From: Nitrobacteraceae bacterium AZCC 2146
GTDB lineage: Bacteria > Pseudomonadota > Alphaproteobacteria > Rhizobiales > Xanthobacteraceae
Assembly: GCA_036924855.1 (NCBI GenBank)
Contig: JBAGRP010000001.1
Coordinates: forward strand, 7,304,001-7,368,000
Direction of reading: 5' to 3'
DNA: 64,000 bases
A program made the position numbers and the translations under genes. Positions 33,536 to 42,452 of the stretch are shown here, one piece after another. Under the pieces are notes generated by a model. It saw nothing but the letters and a program-made list of their open reading frames with translations. It was not told where the DNA came from and searched no databases. Each line of letters starts with the position of its first letter. The stretch's first letter is position 1.

Positions 33536-34339
33536 ATGAGCGGCGTACGCACGACCACGCTTGCGGATCTGCGCGGCAGCATCGAGCGCATCGAGACGCA
33601 CGCGGATACCTACGCCCCCGACCGGGCGTCGCTCGGCCATGCCGAGGCCGATGCGGCGCTGCAGGGTGGGCTGGCACTCGGCGCGGTGCATGAGGTGTTC
33701 GCCGAGGGACGACAGAGCGCGGCGGCGACAGGCTTCATCGCCGGGCTGGCGCGCCGCGTCAGCGCAAAGCGCCCGCTGTTGTGGGTACGGCAGGATTTTT
33801 CGGAAACGGAATCCGGCGCGCTGTCGATGAGCGGCTGGAGCGAACTCGGCCTCGATCCGCGCCTGCTGGTGACGGTGCGTGCGCCCGGTGTGGAGGCCGC
33901 ATTGCGCACCGCCGCTGACGCGCTGGCCTGCGATGCGCTCGGCGCCGTCGTGCTGGAGACCTGGGGCGAGACGAGACAGTTCGATCTCGTCGCCAGCCGC
34001 AAGCTGACGCTGGCCGCGCGGATGTCAGGCGTCACCGCATTGCTGCTGCGGGTCGCGGCAGTGCCATCGCCGAGCACCGCGGAGACACGGTGGATCGTGC
34101 GCTCCGCGCATTCGCCGCCATCCACGCCGTGGCTGGCACCCTGGCAGATTTGGGGCGCCCCGATGCTCGACGCGCAACTGGTTCGCAATCGTCATGGCCC
34201 GAACGGCCACTGGATCATGGAATGGAAGTGTGATGAGTGCCTTTTCCGTGAAGCGTCGCATTCTCAGCCTGTGGCTGCCGCGTCTGCCGACCGACCGCAT
34301 CAAGCGCCAGCACGCGCAAGGCAACGCCGCGCCGGGTAG
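33536..34339 (+). CDS. imuA: Mutasome accessory protein ImuA
   Basis: 267 residues with a degenerate RecA-like core. LALGAVHEVFAEGRQSAAATGF stands in place of the Walker A loop of RecA relatives, and ALGAVVLETWGE and ALLLRVAAVPSP follow. In alphaproteobacteria ImuA works with ImuB and DnaE2 in error-prone synthesis across damage and is induced by LexA cleavage. ATG 33536 has AAGGAG 6 bases upstream. The end, WIMEWKCDECLFREASHS, is the conserved tail of the family. The last 107 bases overlap the start of imuB, an unusually long overlap that ties their translation together. Confidence 0.92.
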   Translation: MSGVRTTTLADLRGSIERIETHADTYAPDRASLGHAEADAALQGGLALGAVHEVFAEGRQSAAATGFIAGLARRVSAKRPLLWVRQDFSETESGALSMSGWSELGLDPRLLVTVRAPGVEAALRTAADALACDALGAVVLETWGETRQFDLVASRKLTLAARMSGVTALLLRVAAVPSPSTAETRWIVRSAHSPPSTPWLAPWQIWGAPMLDAQLVRNRHGPNGHWIMEWKCDECLFREASHSQPVAAASADRPHQAPARARQRRAG

Positions 34340-35834
34340 CGATCAGCTCTTTAATGGTCCCTGCATCGTCGTCGCGAAGCAAAACAATGCGCTGCAGATT
34401 TCCGCGCTCAATGACGCTGCCGCGCATCTCGGCCTCGAAGTGGGCCTGCCGCTCGCCAATGCCCGCGCCGTCTGTCCGGATATCCAGGTGTTCGATGCCG
34501 ATCCCGTCGCCGACGCGCAGACGCTGAATCACATCGCCGACTGGTGCGACCGTTTTACGCCGCTGGTGGCGCTCGATCTGCCGCATGCGCTGTTCCTCGA
34601 CATCACCGGCTGCGCTCATCTGTTTGGCGGCGAAGCTACGCTGATGCAGATGATCTGCCGCGCGCTGACCGCGCAGGGGTTTACGGTCAGCGCGGCCATC
34701 GCCGGCACCTCGGTGTGCGCGCGCACGCTCAGCCACTATGTCCATGGCCGCATCGTTGCCGATGGCGAAGAAGCCGAAGCGGTCAAGCCATTGCCGGTGT
34801 TCACGCTCGGTGCCGACGACGCCATCACCCGCGGTCTGCGCCGCGCCGGACTGAAGACCATCGGCGATGTCGCCTCGCGCGCGCGGCATGAAATCACCGC
34901 GCGGTTCGGCGCGGCCTTCACGACGTTGCTGGAGCAAGCGCTGGGGCAGAGCGACGCGCCGATCAGTCCGCGAAAGCCGCTGCCGGATTACATCGTCGAG
35001 AAGCGTTTTCCCGAACCGGTGGCCACCGACGGCGTGATATCGGCGACGTTGGCCAGCCTTGCCCGCATGCTGGTGGGCGCGATGGACAGACAGGGCAAGG
35101 GCGCGCGGCGGCTGGAAGCGAGCTTCTTCCGCACCGACGGCGCCGTGCGATCGATCACAGTGGAGACCGGGCAGCCCGTCACCAAAGGCGAGGTGATCGA
35201 CCGGCTGTTTCGCGAGCGGATCGAGGCCATCGCCGATCCGCTCGACCCCGGCTTCGGTTTCGATCTGATCCGCCTGTCCGCCAGCCGCACCGAAATCGTC
35301 GTGCAGCAGCAGCGCGATCTCGACGCCAACATCCACGACAATGATGAACTCGCCGCGCTGATCGATCGCATCGCGGCGCGGATCGGCGCCCGCCGCGTCG
35401 TGGTGCATCTGCCGGTGGATACCCACATTCCGGAGCGTGCGGTGTGGGCCGCGACCGCGCAGCATCACCTGATTGTCGCCTCGCAGGCGGTGTGGCCAGC
35501 GCGGATCGAGGACGAGCCTCCACTGCGGCCGCTGCGGCTGTTCGAACATCCGGAGCCAATCAAGGTGATCGCCGGCGTGCCCGACGGTCCGCCCGCGCAA
35601 TTCCGCTGGCGCCGCGCGACGCACGCGGTAGTCCGCGCCGAAGGCCCCGAGCGCGTCGCGATGGAGTGGTGGCGCTCGCACAGCGAGATGCTGACGCGCG
35701 ATTATTTTCGCGTCGAGGACGAGGCTGGGCTTCGCTTCTGGCTGTATCGCGATGGCCTCTATGGTCGCGAGGTCGTTTCGGAGGACGGCGAGCCGGTTTC
35801 TCCCGACTGGTTCATGCATGGGCTGTTCGCGTGA
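34233..35834 (+). CDS. imuB: Y-family-like DNA polymerase protein ImuB (catalytically inactive type)
   Basis: 533 residues. The N-terminus RILSLWLPRLPTDRIKR lacks the DxD acidic motif that opens true Y-family polymerases, as expected for ImuB, which acts as a bridge between DnaE2, ImuA and the beta clamp. The remnant of the palm motif is LFLDITGCAHLFGGE, and a fingers/HhH region (GLRRAGLKTIGDVASRARHEI) follows. The C-terminal extension beyond residue about 350 carries the protein contacts in the family. ATG 34233 lies inside imuA. The stop overlaps the dnaE2 start by 4 bases. Confidence 0.93.
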   Translation: MSAFSVKRRILSLWLPRLPTDRIKRQHAQGNAAPGSDQLFNGPCIVVAKQNNALQISALNDAAAHLGLEVGLPLANARAVCPDIQVFDADPVADAQTLNHIADWCDRFTPLVALDLPHALFLDITGCAHLFGGEATLMQMICRALTAQGFTVSAAIAGTSVCARTLSHYVHGRIVADGEEAEAVKPLPVFTLGADDAITRGLRRAGLKTIGDVASRARHEITARFGAAFTTLLEQALGQSDAPISPRKPLPDYIVEKRFPEPVATDGVISATLASLARMLVGAMDRQGKGARRLEASFFRTDGAVRSITVETGQPVTKGEVIDRLFRERIEAIADPLDPGFGFDLIRLSASRTEIVVQQQRDLDANIHDNDELAALIDRIAARIGARRVVVHLPVDTHIPERAVWAATAQHHLIVASQAVWPARIEDEPPLRPLRLFEHPEPIKVIAGVPDGPPAQFRWRRATHAVVRAEGPERVAMEWWRSHSEMLTRDYFRVEDEAGLRFWLYRDGLYGREVVSEDGEPVSPDWFMHGLFA

Positions 35835-38800
35835 ACACGCCCGGCGACGCTGGCGCGCCTGATTATGCCGAGATCGGCATCACCACGAATTTCTCGTTTC
35901 TGCGCGGCGGCTCGCATCCGCAGGACTATGTGCACCAGGCCAGTAAACTTCGGATTCCTGTCATCGGCATCGCCGATCACAACACGCTGGCGGGCGTGGT
36001 GCGCGCCTACAAGGAGCTGGAAAATCCGGAGGTACTTTACAAGCCGAAGCTTCTGATCGGGTCGCGTCTGATTTTTAGCGATGAGACGCCAGACATTCTG
36101 GTCTATCCCACCGGCCGCGCCGCCTATGGCCGGCTGTGCCAGATGCTGACCCGCGGTAAGCGCGCCGCCGACAAGGGCGAATGCCATCTGGTGCTTGCCG
36201 ATCTGCTGGAATTTTCGGAAGGGCAGCTTCTCGTTCTCACGCTGCCGCATCGCTTTGAAAGCGCAGCGGCGCTCAGGGTGCTGGACCAGTTGCAGCACAG
36301 CCGCGCGGATGGCGTCTGGCTGGCGGCAAGCATCCTCTATCGTGGCGATGACAAGCGTCGTCTTGCGAGGCTACAGTGCATTGCGGCTACCGCGCGCGTG
36401 CCGCTGCTGGCAACCAACGAGGTGCTGTATCATCACCCCGCGCGGAGGCCGCTGCAGGATGTATTGAGTTGCATCCGCGAGAAGACAACCATCGAAGGCA
36501 TTGGTAAAAAACTCGAAGCCAATGCCGAGCGCTTTTTGAAACCAGCGCAGGAGATGAAGCGGCTATTTCGCGATGCGCCGGAGGCGATTGCGGAAACCAT
36601 GCGGTTTGCCGACCGCATCCATTTTTCCCTGGACCAGTTGAAATATCAATATCCCGACGAGCCGGTGTCGCCGGGCAAGACCGCGCAGCAGCATCTTGAG
36701 GATCTCACTTGGGAAGGATACGCAAAATATTTCCCGGGCATCGTCGATGAAAAACTGGAGCGTACGCTGCGCAAGGAACTCGCGTTGATCGAAAAACTCA
36801 ATTACGCGCACTATTTCCTGACCGTGCATGACATCGTCCGCTATGCGCGTGGCCAGAATATCCTCTGCCAGGGGCGCGGCTCAGCGGCGAATTCGGCGGT
36901 ATGCTTCATGCTCGGCATCACCTCGGTCAATCCCGCCAAGGTCGACCTGCTGTTCGAGCGGTTTATTTCAGAAGAGCGACTGGAGCCGCCGGACATCGAC
37001 GTCGATTTCGAGCACACGCGCCGCGAAGAGGTGATGCAGTATGTCTACAAAAGATATGGCCGCCATCGTGCGGCGATCATCGCCACGGTCATCCATTACA
37101 GGCCACGCAGCGCGATCCGCGACGTCGGCAAGGCGCTGGGCCTGACCGAGGATGTCACGGCGGCGCTGGCCGACACGGTGTGGGGGAGCTGGGGCCAGGG
37201 CCTCAACGAAATGCAGGTCAGGCAGGCCGGGCTCGATCCGCAAAATCCGATGATCGAACGCGCGATCGAGCTCGCCACGGAGCTGATCGAATTCCCGCGC
37301 CACCTGTCGCAGCATGTCGGCGGCTACGTGCTGACGCAGGATCGGCTCGACACCTATGTGCCGATCGGCAATGCCGCGATGGACGACCGCACTTTCATCG
37401 AATGGGACAAGGACGATGTCGATACCCTGAAGATGATGAAGGTCGATGTGCTGGCGCTGGGCATGCTGACCTGTATCCGGAAATGCTTTGATCTGATCGG
37501 TCAACATAAAGGCGAGCGCTGGGAACTGGCCACGATCCCTCAGGATCTGGAGCCGGTCTACGACATGCTGTGCCGGGGAGAATCCCTCGGGGTGTTCCAG
37601 GTCGAGAGCCGCGCGCAGATGAACATGCTGCCGCGCCTGAAGCCGCGGGAATTTTACGATCTGGTCATCGAGGTCGCCATCGTGCGTCCGGGACCGATTC
37701 AAGGCGACATGGTGCATCCCTATCTGCGGCGGCGGAACGGTCAGGAGAAGGCCGAATATCCCTATCCCAAAGGTGGCGACAAGGACGAGTTACGCAACGT
37801 TCTGCACAAAACCCTCGGCGTGCCGCTGTTTCAGGAGCAGGCCATGCGGATCGCCATTGAAGCCGCCAAATTCACTTCTGAAGAAGCCAACGGGTTACGT
37901 CGCGCCATGGCAACGTTTCGCAATCTCGGTACCATCGGCACGTTCGAGCAGAAGATGGTCGGCAATATGATCGCGCGGGGCTATGATCCGGTGTTCGCGA
38001 AGAATTGCTTTGATCAAATCAAGGGATTCGGCAGCTACGGTTTCCCCGAAAGCCATGCCGCCAGCTTTGCGCAGCTCGTCTATGTCTCGTCATGGCTGAA
38101 GCATGTTCATCCCGACGTGTTTTGCTGCGGACTGCTGAATTCGCAACCGATGGGTTTTTATGCGCCGGCACAGATCGTCGGCGATGCCCGTAAGAACGGC
38201 GTTGAAGTTCGCGATATCGATGTCTCCTTCAGCCACGCGCAGAACACGTTGGAAAAAAGTTCCGGAAAATATCATGCGGTGCGCCTCGGCTTTCGCCAGA
38301 TCGATGGCTTCAAATGGGCTGACCCGGACGAAGAAAGACTACGGCTGAAAAGCGAGCAGCCAAGGCCTAAGCCGGAGGACTGGGCCGACCGCATCGTCGC
38401 TGCCCGCGCGCGCCGTGCCTTCACCTCGCTGGAGGATTTCGCCCGCGATACCGCGCTGCCGAAGCGGGCGCTGATCCTGCTGGCCGATGCCGATGCGTTT
38501 CGCTCGATCGGGCTCGATCGCCGCGCCGCGCTGTGGGCTGTGCGGCGGTTGCCGGATGACGTGGCACTGCCGCTGTTCGAAATCGCCACTGCGCGTGAAC
38601 AGCCTGACGAGAAAGCCCAGCCGTTGCCGGAAATGCCGTTGCCCGAACAGGTCGTGGCCGACTACCAGACCATTCGCCTGTCGCTCAAGGGTCATCCGAT
38701 GAAGTTTCTGCGGCCGATGTTTACCGACGAGCGGGTGGTGACTTGTGAGGCGATTGCGCATGCCAATGACAAAAGGCGGGTGCGCTGTGCCGGGGTGGTG

Positions 38801-39184
38801 CTGGTGCGTCAGCGGCCCGGCAGCGCCAGCGGCGTGGTGTTCATGACGCTGGAGGATGAAACCGGCATCGCCAATATCGTGGTATGGCCGCAGGTGATGG
38901 AGCAGTTTCGCAAGGAAGTGATGGGCGCGCGGCTGATCCTGGTCGAGGGGCGCATCCAGAGCAGTCCGGAAAAAGTGGTGCATCTCGTTGCCGAGCGATT
39001 GTTCGATCGCTCGGATGATCTGAAGCATCTCGCCAATGACGCGCTTGGCGGGAAACCGGCATTGCTGACCGGCAACGCCGAGCCGCTCCATGACGACCGC
39101 CGCGATCATCCCGGCAATCCCGCACAACGAATTCGCCATCCGCGCGATGTCCGGATTCTGCCGCGCTCGCGGGATTTTCACTGA
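35831..39184 (+). CDS. dnaE2: Error-prone DNA polymerase DnaE2 (ImuC)
   Basis: 1117 residues, the length of DnaE2 and not of the replicative DnaE1. It begins with a PHP domain (GITTNFSFLRGGSHPQDYV). The palm catalytic acids are in PPDIDVDFEHTRREEV (about residue 387). RGSAANSAVCFMLGIT and the GFGSYGFPESHAASFA segment are conserved C-family features. An OB-fold (RVRCAGVVLVRQRPGSASG, from about residue 980) closes the protein. GTG 35831 overlaps the imuB stop (GTGA), which makes it the natural start although the frame is open further upstream. The polymerase makes the mutagenic extension in the SOS response together with ImuA and ImuB. Confidence 0.95.
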   Translation: MNTPGDAGAPDYAEIGITTNFSFLRGGSHPQDYVHQASKLRIPVIGIADHNTLAGVVRAYKELENPEVLYKPKLLIGSRLIFSDETPDILVYPTGRAAYGRLCQMLTRGKRAADKGECHLVLADLLEFSEGQLLVLTLPHRFESAAALRVLDQLQHSRADGVWLAASILYRGDDKRRLARLQCIAATARVPLLATNEVLYHHPARRPLQDVLSCIREKTTIEGIGKKLEANAERFLKPAQEMKRLFRDAPEAIAETMRFADRIHFSLDQLKYQYPDEPVSPGKTAQQHLEDLTWEGYAKYFPGIVDEKLERTLRKELALIEKLNYAHYFLTVHDIVRYARGQNILCQGRGSAANSAVCFMLGITSVNPAKVDLLFERFISEERLEPPDIDVDFEHTRREEVMQYVYKRYGRHRAAIIATVIHYRPRSAIRDVGKALGLTEDVTAALADTVWGSWGQGLNEMQVRQAGLDPQNPMIERAIELATELIEFPRHLSQHVGGYVLTQDRLDTYVPIGNAAMDDRTFIEWDKDDVDTLKMMKVDVLALGMLTCIRKCFDLIGQHKGERWELATIPQDLEPVYDMLCRGESLGVFQVESRAQMNMLPRLKPREFYDLVIEVAIVRPGPIQGDMVHPYLRRRNGQEKAEYPYPKGGDKDELRNVLHKTLGVPLFQEQAMRIAIEAAKFTSEEANGLRRAMATFRNLGTIGTFEQKMVGNMIARGYDPVFAKNCFDQIKGFGSYGFPESHAASFAQLVYVSSWLKHVHPDVFCCGLLNSQPMGFYAPAQIVGDARKNGVEVRDIDVSFSHAQNTLEKSSGKYHAVRLGFRQIDGFKWADPDEERLRLKSEQPRPKPEDWADRIVAARARRAFTSLEDFARDTALPKRALILLADADAFRSIGLDRRAALWAVRRLPDDVALPLFEIATAREQPDEKAQPLPEMPLPEQVVADYQTIRLSLKGHPMKFLRPMFTDERVVTCEAIAHANDKRRVRCAGVVLVRQRPGSASGVVFMTLEDETGIANIVVWPQVMEQFRKEVMGARLILVEGRIQSSPEKVVHLVAERLFDRSDDLKHLANDALGGKPALLTGNAEPLHDDRRDHPGNPAQRIRHPRDVRILPRSRDFH

Positions 39185-39212
39185 TACAAATGATCGGCTC
39201 TATCCCGGGTGG

Positions 39213-39230
39213 CCGGCTATACCGAGCCGG
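39213..39230. repeat. Short hairpin between dnaE2 and the convergent small gene
   Basis: The 6-base stem CCGGCT / AGCCGG with a 6-base loop lies in the 49-base gap between two convergent stop codons. It has no T-run, so it is a weak terminator at best. Confidence 0.45.
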
Positions 39231-39233
39231 ATG

Positions 39234-39521
39234 CTAGTCGGGCGCAGCGCCCACCGGCGGTCCCCCAGGAGGACGGTGCAAAAAGGTGATGGATGCAAAC
39301 GCGCCGAGCCATGAGCCGGCGGCTGCGAAAACCACATAGGCCCAGTTTTCCGTATAGCTGATCACGGCATAGGACGAGAGCAAATACCAAATGCTGCTCC
39401 AGGTCGCTGCAGGTACTCGCCGGCGCGCCACCACCGCGGAAGTGAACATGACATAGACGGCGTCCGTCGCAGCAGTTGCAAACACGACGGCAGCAGCGGT
39501 AAGCGGATCGATCGTAGTCAT
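39234..39521 (-). CDS. Small membrane protein of unknown function
   Basis: 95 residues with three hydrophobic stretches (AAAVVFATAATDAVYVMFTSAVV, WYLLSSYAVISYTENWAYVVF and AAAGSWLGAFASITFL in part) and a polar, proline-rich tail. GGAG lies 5 bases before the ATG. I do not recognise a named family. The sequence pattern is that of a short three-helix inner-membrane protein. It is convergent with dnaE2 and divergent from the CoA-transferase gene, so it has its own promoter in the 108-base upstream gap. Confidence 0.7.
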   Translation of the reverse strand: MTTIDPLTAAAVVFATAATDAVYVMFTSAVVARRRVPAATWSSIWYLLSSYAVISYTENWAYVVFAAAGSWLGAFASITFLHRPPGGPPVGAAPD

Positions 39522-39629
39522 TGCAGCTCCTTCATGGCAGGAGTGAAGAATCGGATGCTATGTTGAATCGCGCTCAGGCCTTAAAACCGGTGCACTTACC
39601 ATCCCCATACGGAAGGAAAATGTAACACC

Positions 39630-41027
39630 ATGCAAAGTCCTTCCGAAATCCTTGCCGGTCTTTGGACCGGCGTCGGCGGTGATCCCTCCACGCTGCCAGT
39701 GGTGACGCTGACCGGCGACGAGCCGCAGCTGCCGTCGTCGTTCCGCGTTGCGGCTGCGGCGCAGGTCAGCATCGCCGCGGCAGGGCTTGCGGCCGCAAAC
39801 ATCTGCCAGCTGCGCAGCGGGCAATCGCAACGCGTCAGCGTCGACATGCGCCACGCCGTCGTCGAATGCCGTTCCGAGCGCTATCTGCGCCGCGATGGCC
39901 ATCCGCCGCCGCCGGCGTGGGATGCCATCGCCGGTGTGTATAAAACCGGTGACGGAAAATTCGTCCGGCTGCATACCAATTTCCCACACCATCGCGACGC
40001 GGTCTGCCGGGTGCTGAACTGCGCGGCAGAACGCGAGGCCGTTCAGGCCGCGCTGCTGCAATGGGATGGTGAAGCATTTGAGACCGCGGCCTATGCCGCC
40101 GGTGGCGTCGTCGCGCTGATGCGCTCATACGGTGAGTGGTCGGCCCTGCCGCAGGCGGAAGCGATCGCCGCATTGCCGCTGATCGAGATCAGCAAGATCG
40201 GCGAGGCCGCGCCAAAGCCATGGCCATCGGGCGGTCGGCCGCTGTCGGGCTTGCGCGTGCTCGATCTGTCGCGCGTGATCGCGGGGCCGGTCGCGGGCCG
40301 CACGCTGGCGGCGCATGGCGCCGATGTGATGCTGATTTCCGGCCCCGATCTGCCGGCGATTCCCTGGCTCACCATCGATACCGGCCGCGGCAAGCTCAGC
40401 AGTTTCGCCGATCTTAAAAGCGAGCAGGGGCGCGATGTGCTGCGCGGCCTGCTCGCCGAGGCCGATATCTTCTCGCAGGGCTATCGGCCGTGGTCGCTCG
40501 CAGCGCTCGGCTTGTCGCCGGCGGAGGCCGCGATCATCAGCCCGGGCATCGTCTATGCCTCATTGTCCGCCTATGGCCGCGAAGGGCCGTGGGCCGAGCG
40601 TCGCGGTTTCGACTCGCTGGTGCAATGCGCCACCGGCTTCAACCATGCCGAGGGGCAGGCGGCCGGGGTCGAGGGCCCGAAGGAATTGCCGGCGCAGATG
40701 CTCGACCATGCCACCGGCTATCTGATGGCGTTCGGCGCGATGATGGCGCAGGCGCGTCAGGCCCGCGAGGGCGGCAGCTGGCACGTCCAGGTCTCGCTGG
40801 CGCGCACCGGCAAATGGCTGTGGGACATGGGCCGGCTCGCCGATGGCCTTGCCGCGGGGGATTTGCCGGGCGACGAGATCAAGCCCTTTGTCGAGCAGAC
40901 GCCGTCCGGTTTTGGCATGCTGTCGGCGGTTCGTCATGCGGCGGTGTTATCGAAAACCCCGGCGGTGTGGGTGCGCCCGGCGGTGCCGCTCGGCAGCCAC
41001 GCACCGCAATGGCCGGTTCGCCGTTGA
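39630..41027 (+). CDS. CaiB/BaiF-family (family III) CoA-transferase
   Basis: 465 residues. The CoA-transferase core starts at about residue 208 (GLRVLDLSRVIAGPVAGRTLAAHGADV), preceded by a helical N-terminal domain, a layout found in a subset of family III proteins. The mid-region AAIISPGIVYASLSAYGREGPWAERRGFDSLVQ is diagnostic. These enzymes move CoA between organic acids through aspartyl-CoA chemistry. The acid pair is unknown. There are no acyl-CoA genes directly beside it, so context does not help. A GGAAGGA sequence lies 12-13 bases before the ATG, a somewhat long spacing. Confidence 0.85.
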   Translation: MQSPSEILAGLWTGVGGDPSTLPVVTLTGDEPQLPSSFRVAAAAQVSIAAAGLAAANICQLRSGQSQRVSVDMRHAVVECRSERYLRRDGHPPPPAWDAIAGVYKTGDGKFVRLHTNFPHHRDAVCRVLNCAAEREAVQAALLQWDGEAFETAAYAAGGVVALMRSYGEWSALPQAEAIAALPLIEISKIGEAAPKPWPSGGRPLSGLRVLDLSRVIAGPVAGRTLAAHGADVMLISGPDLPAIPWLTIDTGRGKLSSFADLKSEQGRDVLRGLLAEADIFSQGYRPWSLAALGLSPAEAAIISPGIVYASLSAYGREGPWAERRGFDSLVQCATGFNHAEGQAAGVEGPKELPAQMLDHATGYLMAFGAMMAQARQAREGGSWHVQVSLARTGKWLWDMGRLADGLAAGDLPGDEIKPFVEQTPSGFGMLSAVRHAAVLSKTPAVWVRPAVPLGSHAPQWPVRR

Positions 41028-41174
41028 AAACCGTTCAGGGTCCTGCAAATTTTTAACTTAAAATCGTAAGTGCACATGCGTTTTTAGATTGTTTGAACGC
41101 GCAGATGCGCACTATTAGCGTGCTGATGGGACAAATCGCCGCGGATTGATCGCGCCTCTGACATAGGTCTTCGA

Positions 41175-42416
41175 GTGACGAATTTTAACGAACGATTTCA
41201 GTATCTTAGCAAAAGGAACATCACTGCCGGCGCCGCCGCTGTCGCGGTGGTTGTGGTCGCCGGCATCGGCTTCTTGCGGACGGCCGAGGCCCCACATCGC
41301 AATTCGGAAGTTTCCAGCCAGTCCCGCAAGAACCCGCAACGCTACACCACGACACCGGCGGAATGGGCTAGCCTGACCATCGAACCGGTCACTGCCCGCG
41401 CGTTTCGGGCCGAGCATGTCACCGAAGGCAAGATCGCGGTCGACGAAGATCGCTCGACGCCGGTGTTCTCGCCCTATGCGGGCCGGGTGACAAAGCTGCT
41501 GGCCAGGCCGGGCGACAGCGTCAAGCAGGGCCAGCCGCTGTTCGTGATCGAGGCCGCGGACACCGTGCAGGCGCAGAACGATTTCGTCACCGCGGCAACC
41601 GCCCTTAACAAGGCCAAGTCGCAACTCGAGCTGGCGCAGATCCAGGACAGGCGCGCCAAGGACCTGTTCGAAGGCAAGGCCGTTCCGCTCAAGGACTATC
41701 AGCAGTCACAGGCCACCCTGATCCAGGCGCAGAACGATCTGCGCTCGGCGGAAACCGCGCTGGAAGCGGCGCGCAATCGCCTGCGCATCCTCGGTCTCAC
41801 CGACGAAGCCATCACCGCGTTCCAGGAAAAAGGCCAGATCAATCGGGAAGCCACCATCTTCGCCCCGATCGCCGGCACGGTGGTCCAGCGCAAGATCGGC
41901 CCCGGACAATATGTCAGCTCCGGCGCCAGCGATCCGGTGTTCGTGATTGGCGATCTGTCCTCGGTCTGGCTCACCGCCTTTGTGCGCGAGACCGAAGCCT
42001 CCGCAGTCCAGGTCGGCCAGGAGATGAGCTTTAGCGTGCTGGCGCTGCCTGGCCGCGTGCTGACGGGGCGTATCAACTACGTCGCCACCGCGCTCGATCC
42101 GGCGACGCGCCGGCTGCTGGTGCGCGCCACGCTGGATAACGCTAACGGCCTGTTGAAGCCGGAAATGTTCGCCACCGTGACGATCTACGCGCCAGGCGAT
42201 CAGCCTTCGGTCGGCGTGCCCAAGCAGGCGCTGATCTATGAAGGCGATCAGGTCCGCATCTGGGTGGCGCACGAAGACAAGACCATCGAACTGCGGCAGA
42301 TCAAGACCGGCCTCACCAATGGCAACCTCGTTGAGGTCTATGGCAATCTGAAACCGGGCGAACGTATCGTCACCAAGGGCAGCCTGTTCATCGATCGCGC
42401 GGCGTCCGCCAGCTAA
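41175..42416 (+). CDS. Efflux RND periplasmic adaptor (CzcB-like)
   Basis: 413 residues. The N-terminal anchor AAAVAVVVVAGIGFL (residues about 15-32) is followed by a biotinyl-lipoyl-like domain (VFSPYAGRVTKLLARPGDSV), a long coiled-coil hairpin (about residues 130-205, rich in A, Q, E, K, R) and a beta-barrel. It matches adaptors of heavy-metal-efflux pumps, although no His-rich metal-binding end is seen. The start GTG 41175 is poorly supported by a ribosome site. It pairs with the CzcA-type gene 36 bases downstream. The AT-rich 147-base gap upstream should contain the promoter. Confidence 0.88.
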   Translation: MTNFNERFQYLSKRNITAGAAAVAVVVVAGIGFLRTAEAPHRNSEVSSQSRKNPQRYTTTPAEWASLTIEPVTARAFRAEHVTEGKIAVDEDRSTPVFSPYAGRVTKLLARPGDSVKQGQPLFVIEAADTVQAQNDFVTAATALNKAKSQLELAQIQDRRAKDLFEGKAVPLKDYQQSQATLIQAQNDLRSAETALEAARNRLRILGLTDEAITAFQEKGQINREATIFAPIAGTVVQRKIGPGQYVSSGASDPVFVIGDLSSVWLTAFVRETEASAVQVGQEMSFSVLALPGRVLTGRINYVATALDPATRRLLVRATLDNANGLLKPEMFATVTIYAPGDQPSVGVPKQALIYEGDQVRIWVAHEDKTIELRQIKTGLTNGNLVEVYGNLKPGERIVTKGSLFIDRAASAS

Positions 42417-42452
42417 TTCCCAGCTTCGGCTCTTCTGAAAGGTCCGATCTGG

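Noticed and set aside
35444..35830. A longer DnaE2 starting within imuB
   Set aside because: The extra residues are Arg/Ala-rich shadow translation of imuB. The PHP domain starts right after GTG 35831, which forms the usual 4-base overlap.
39622..39647. A perfect-spacing sigma-F-like motif, GTAACA-N16-CGAA, at the CoA-transferase start
   Set aside because: It straddles the start codon (39630), so a transcript from it would lack the gene start. A chance match is more likely.
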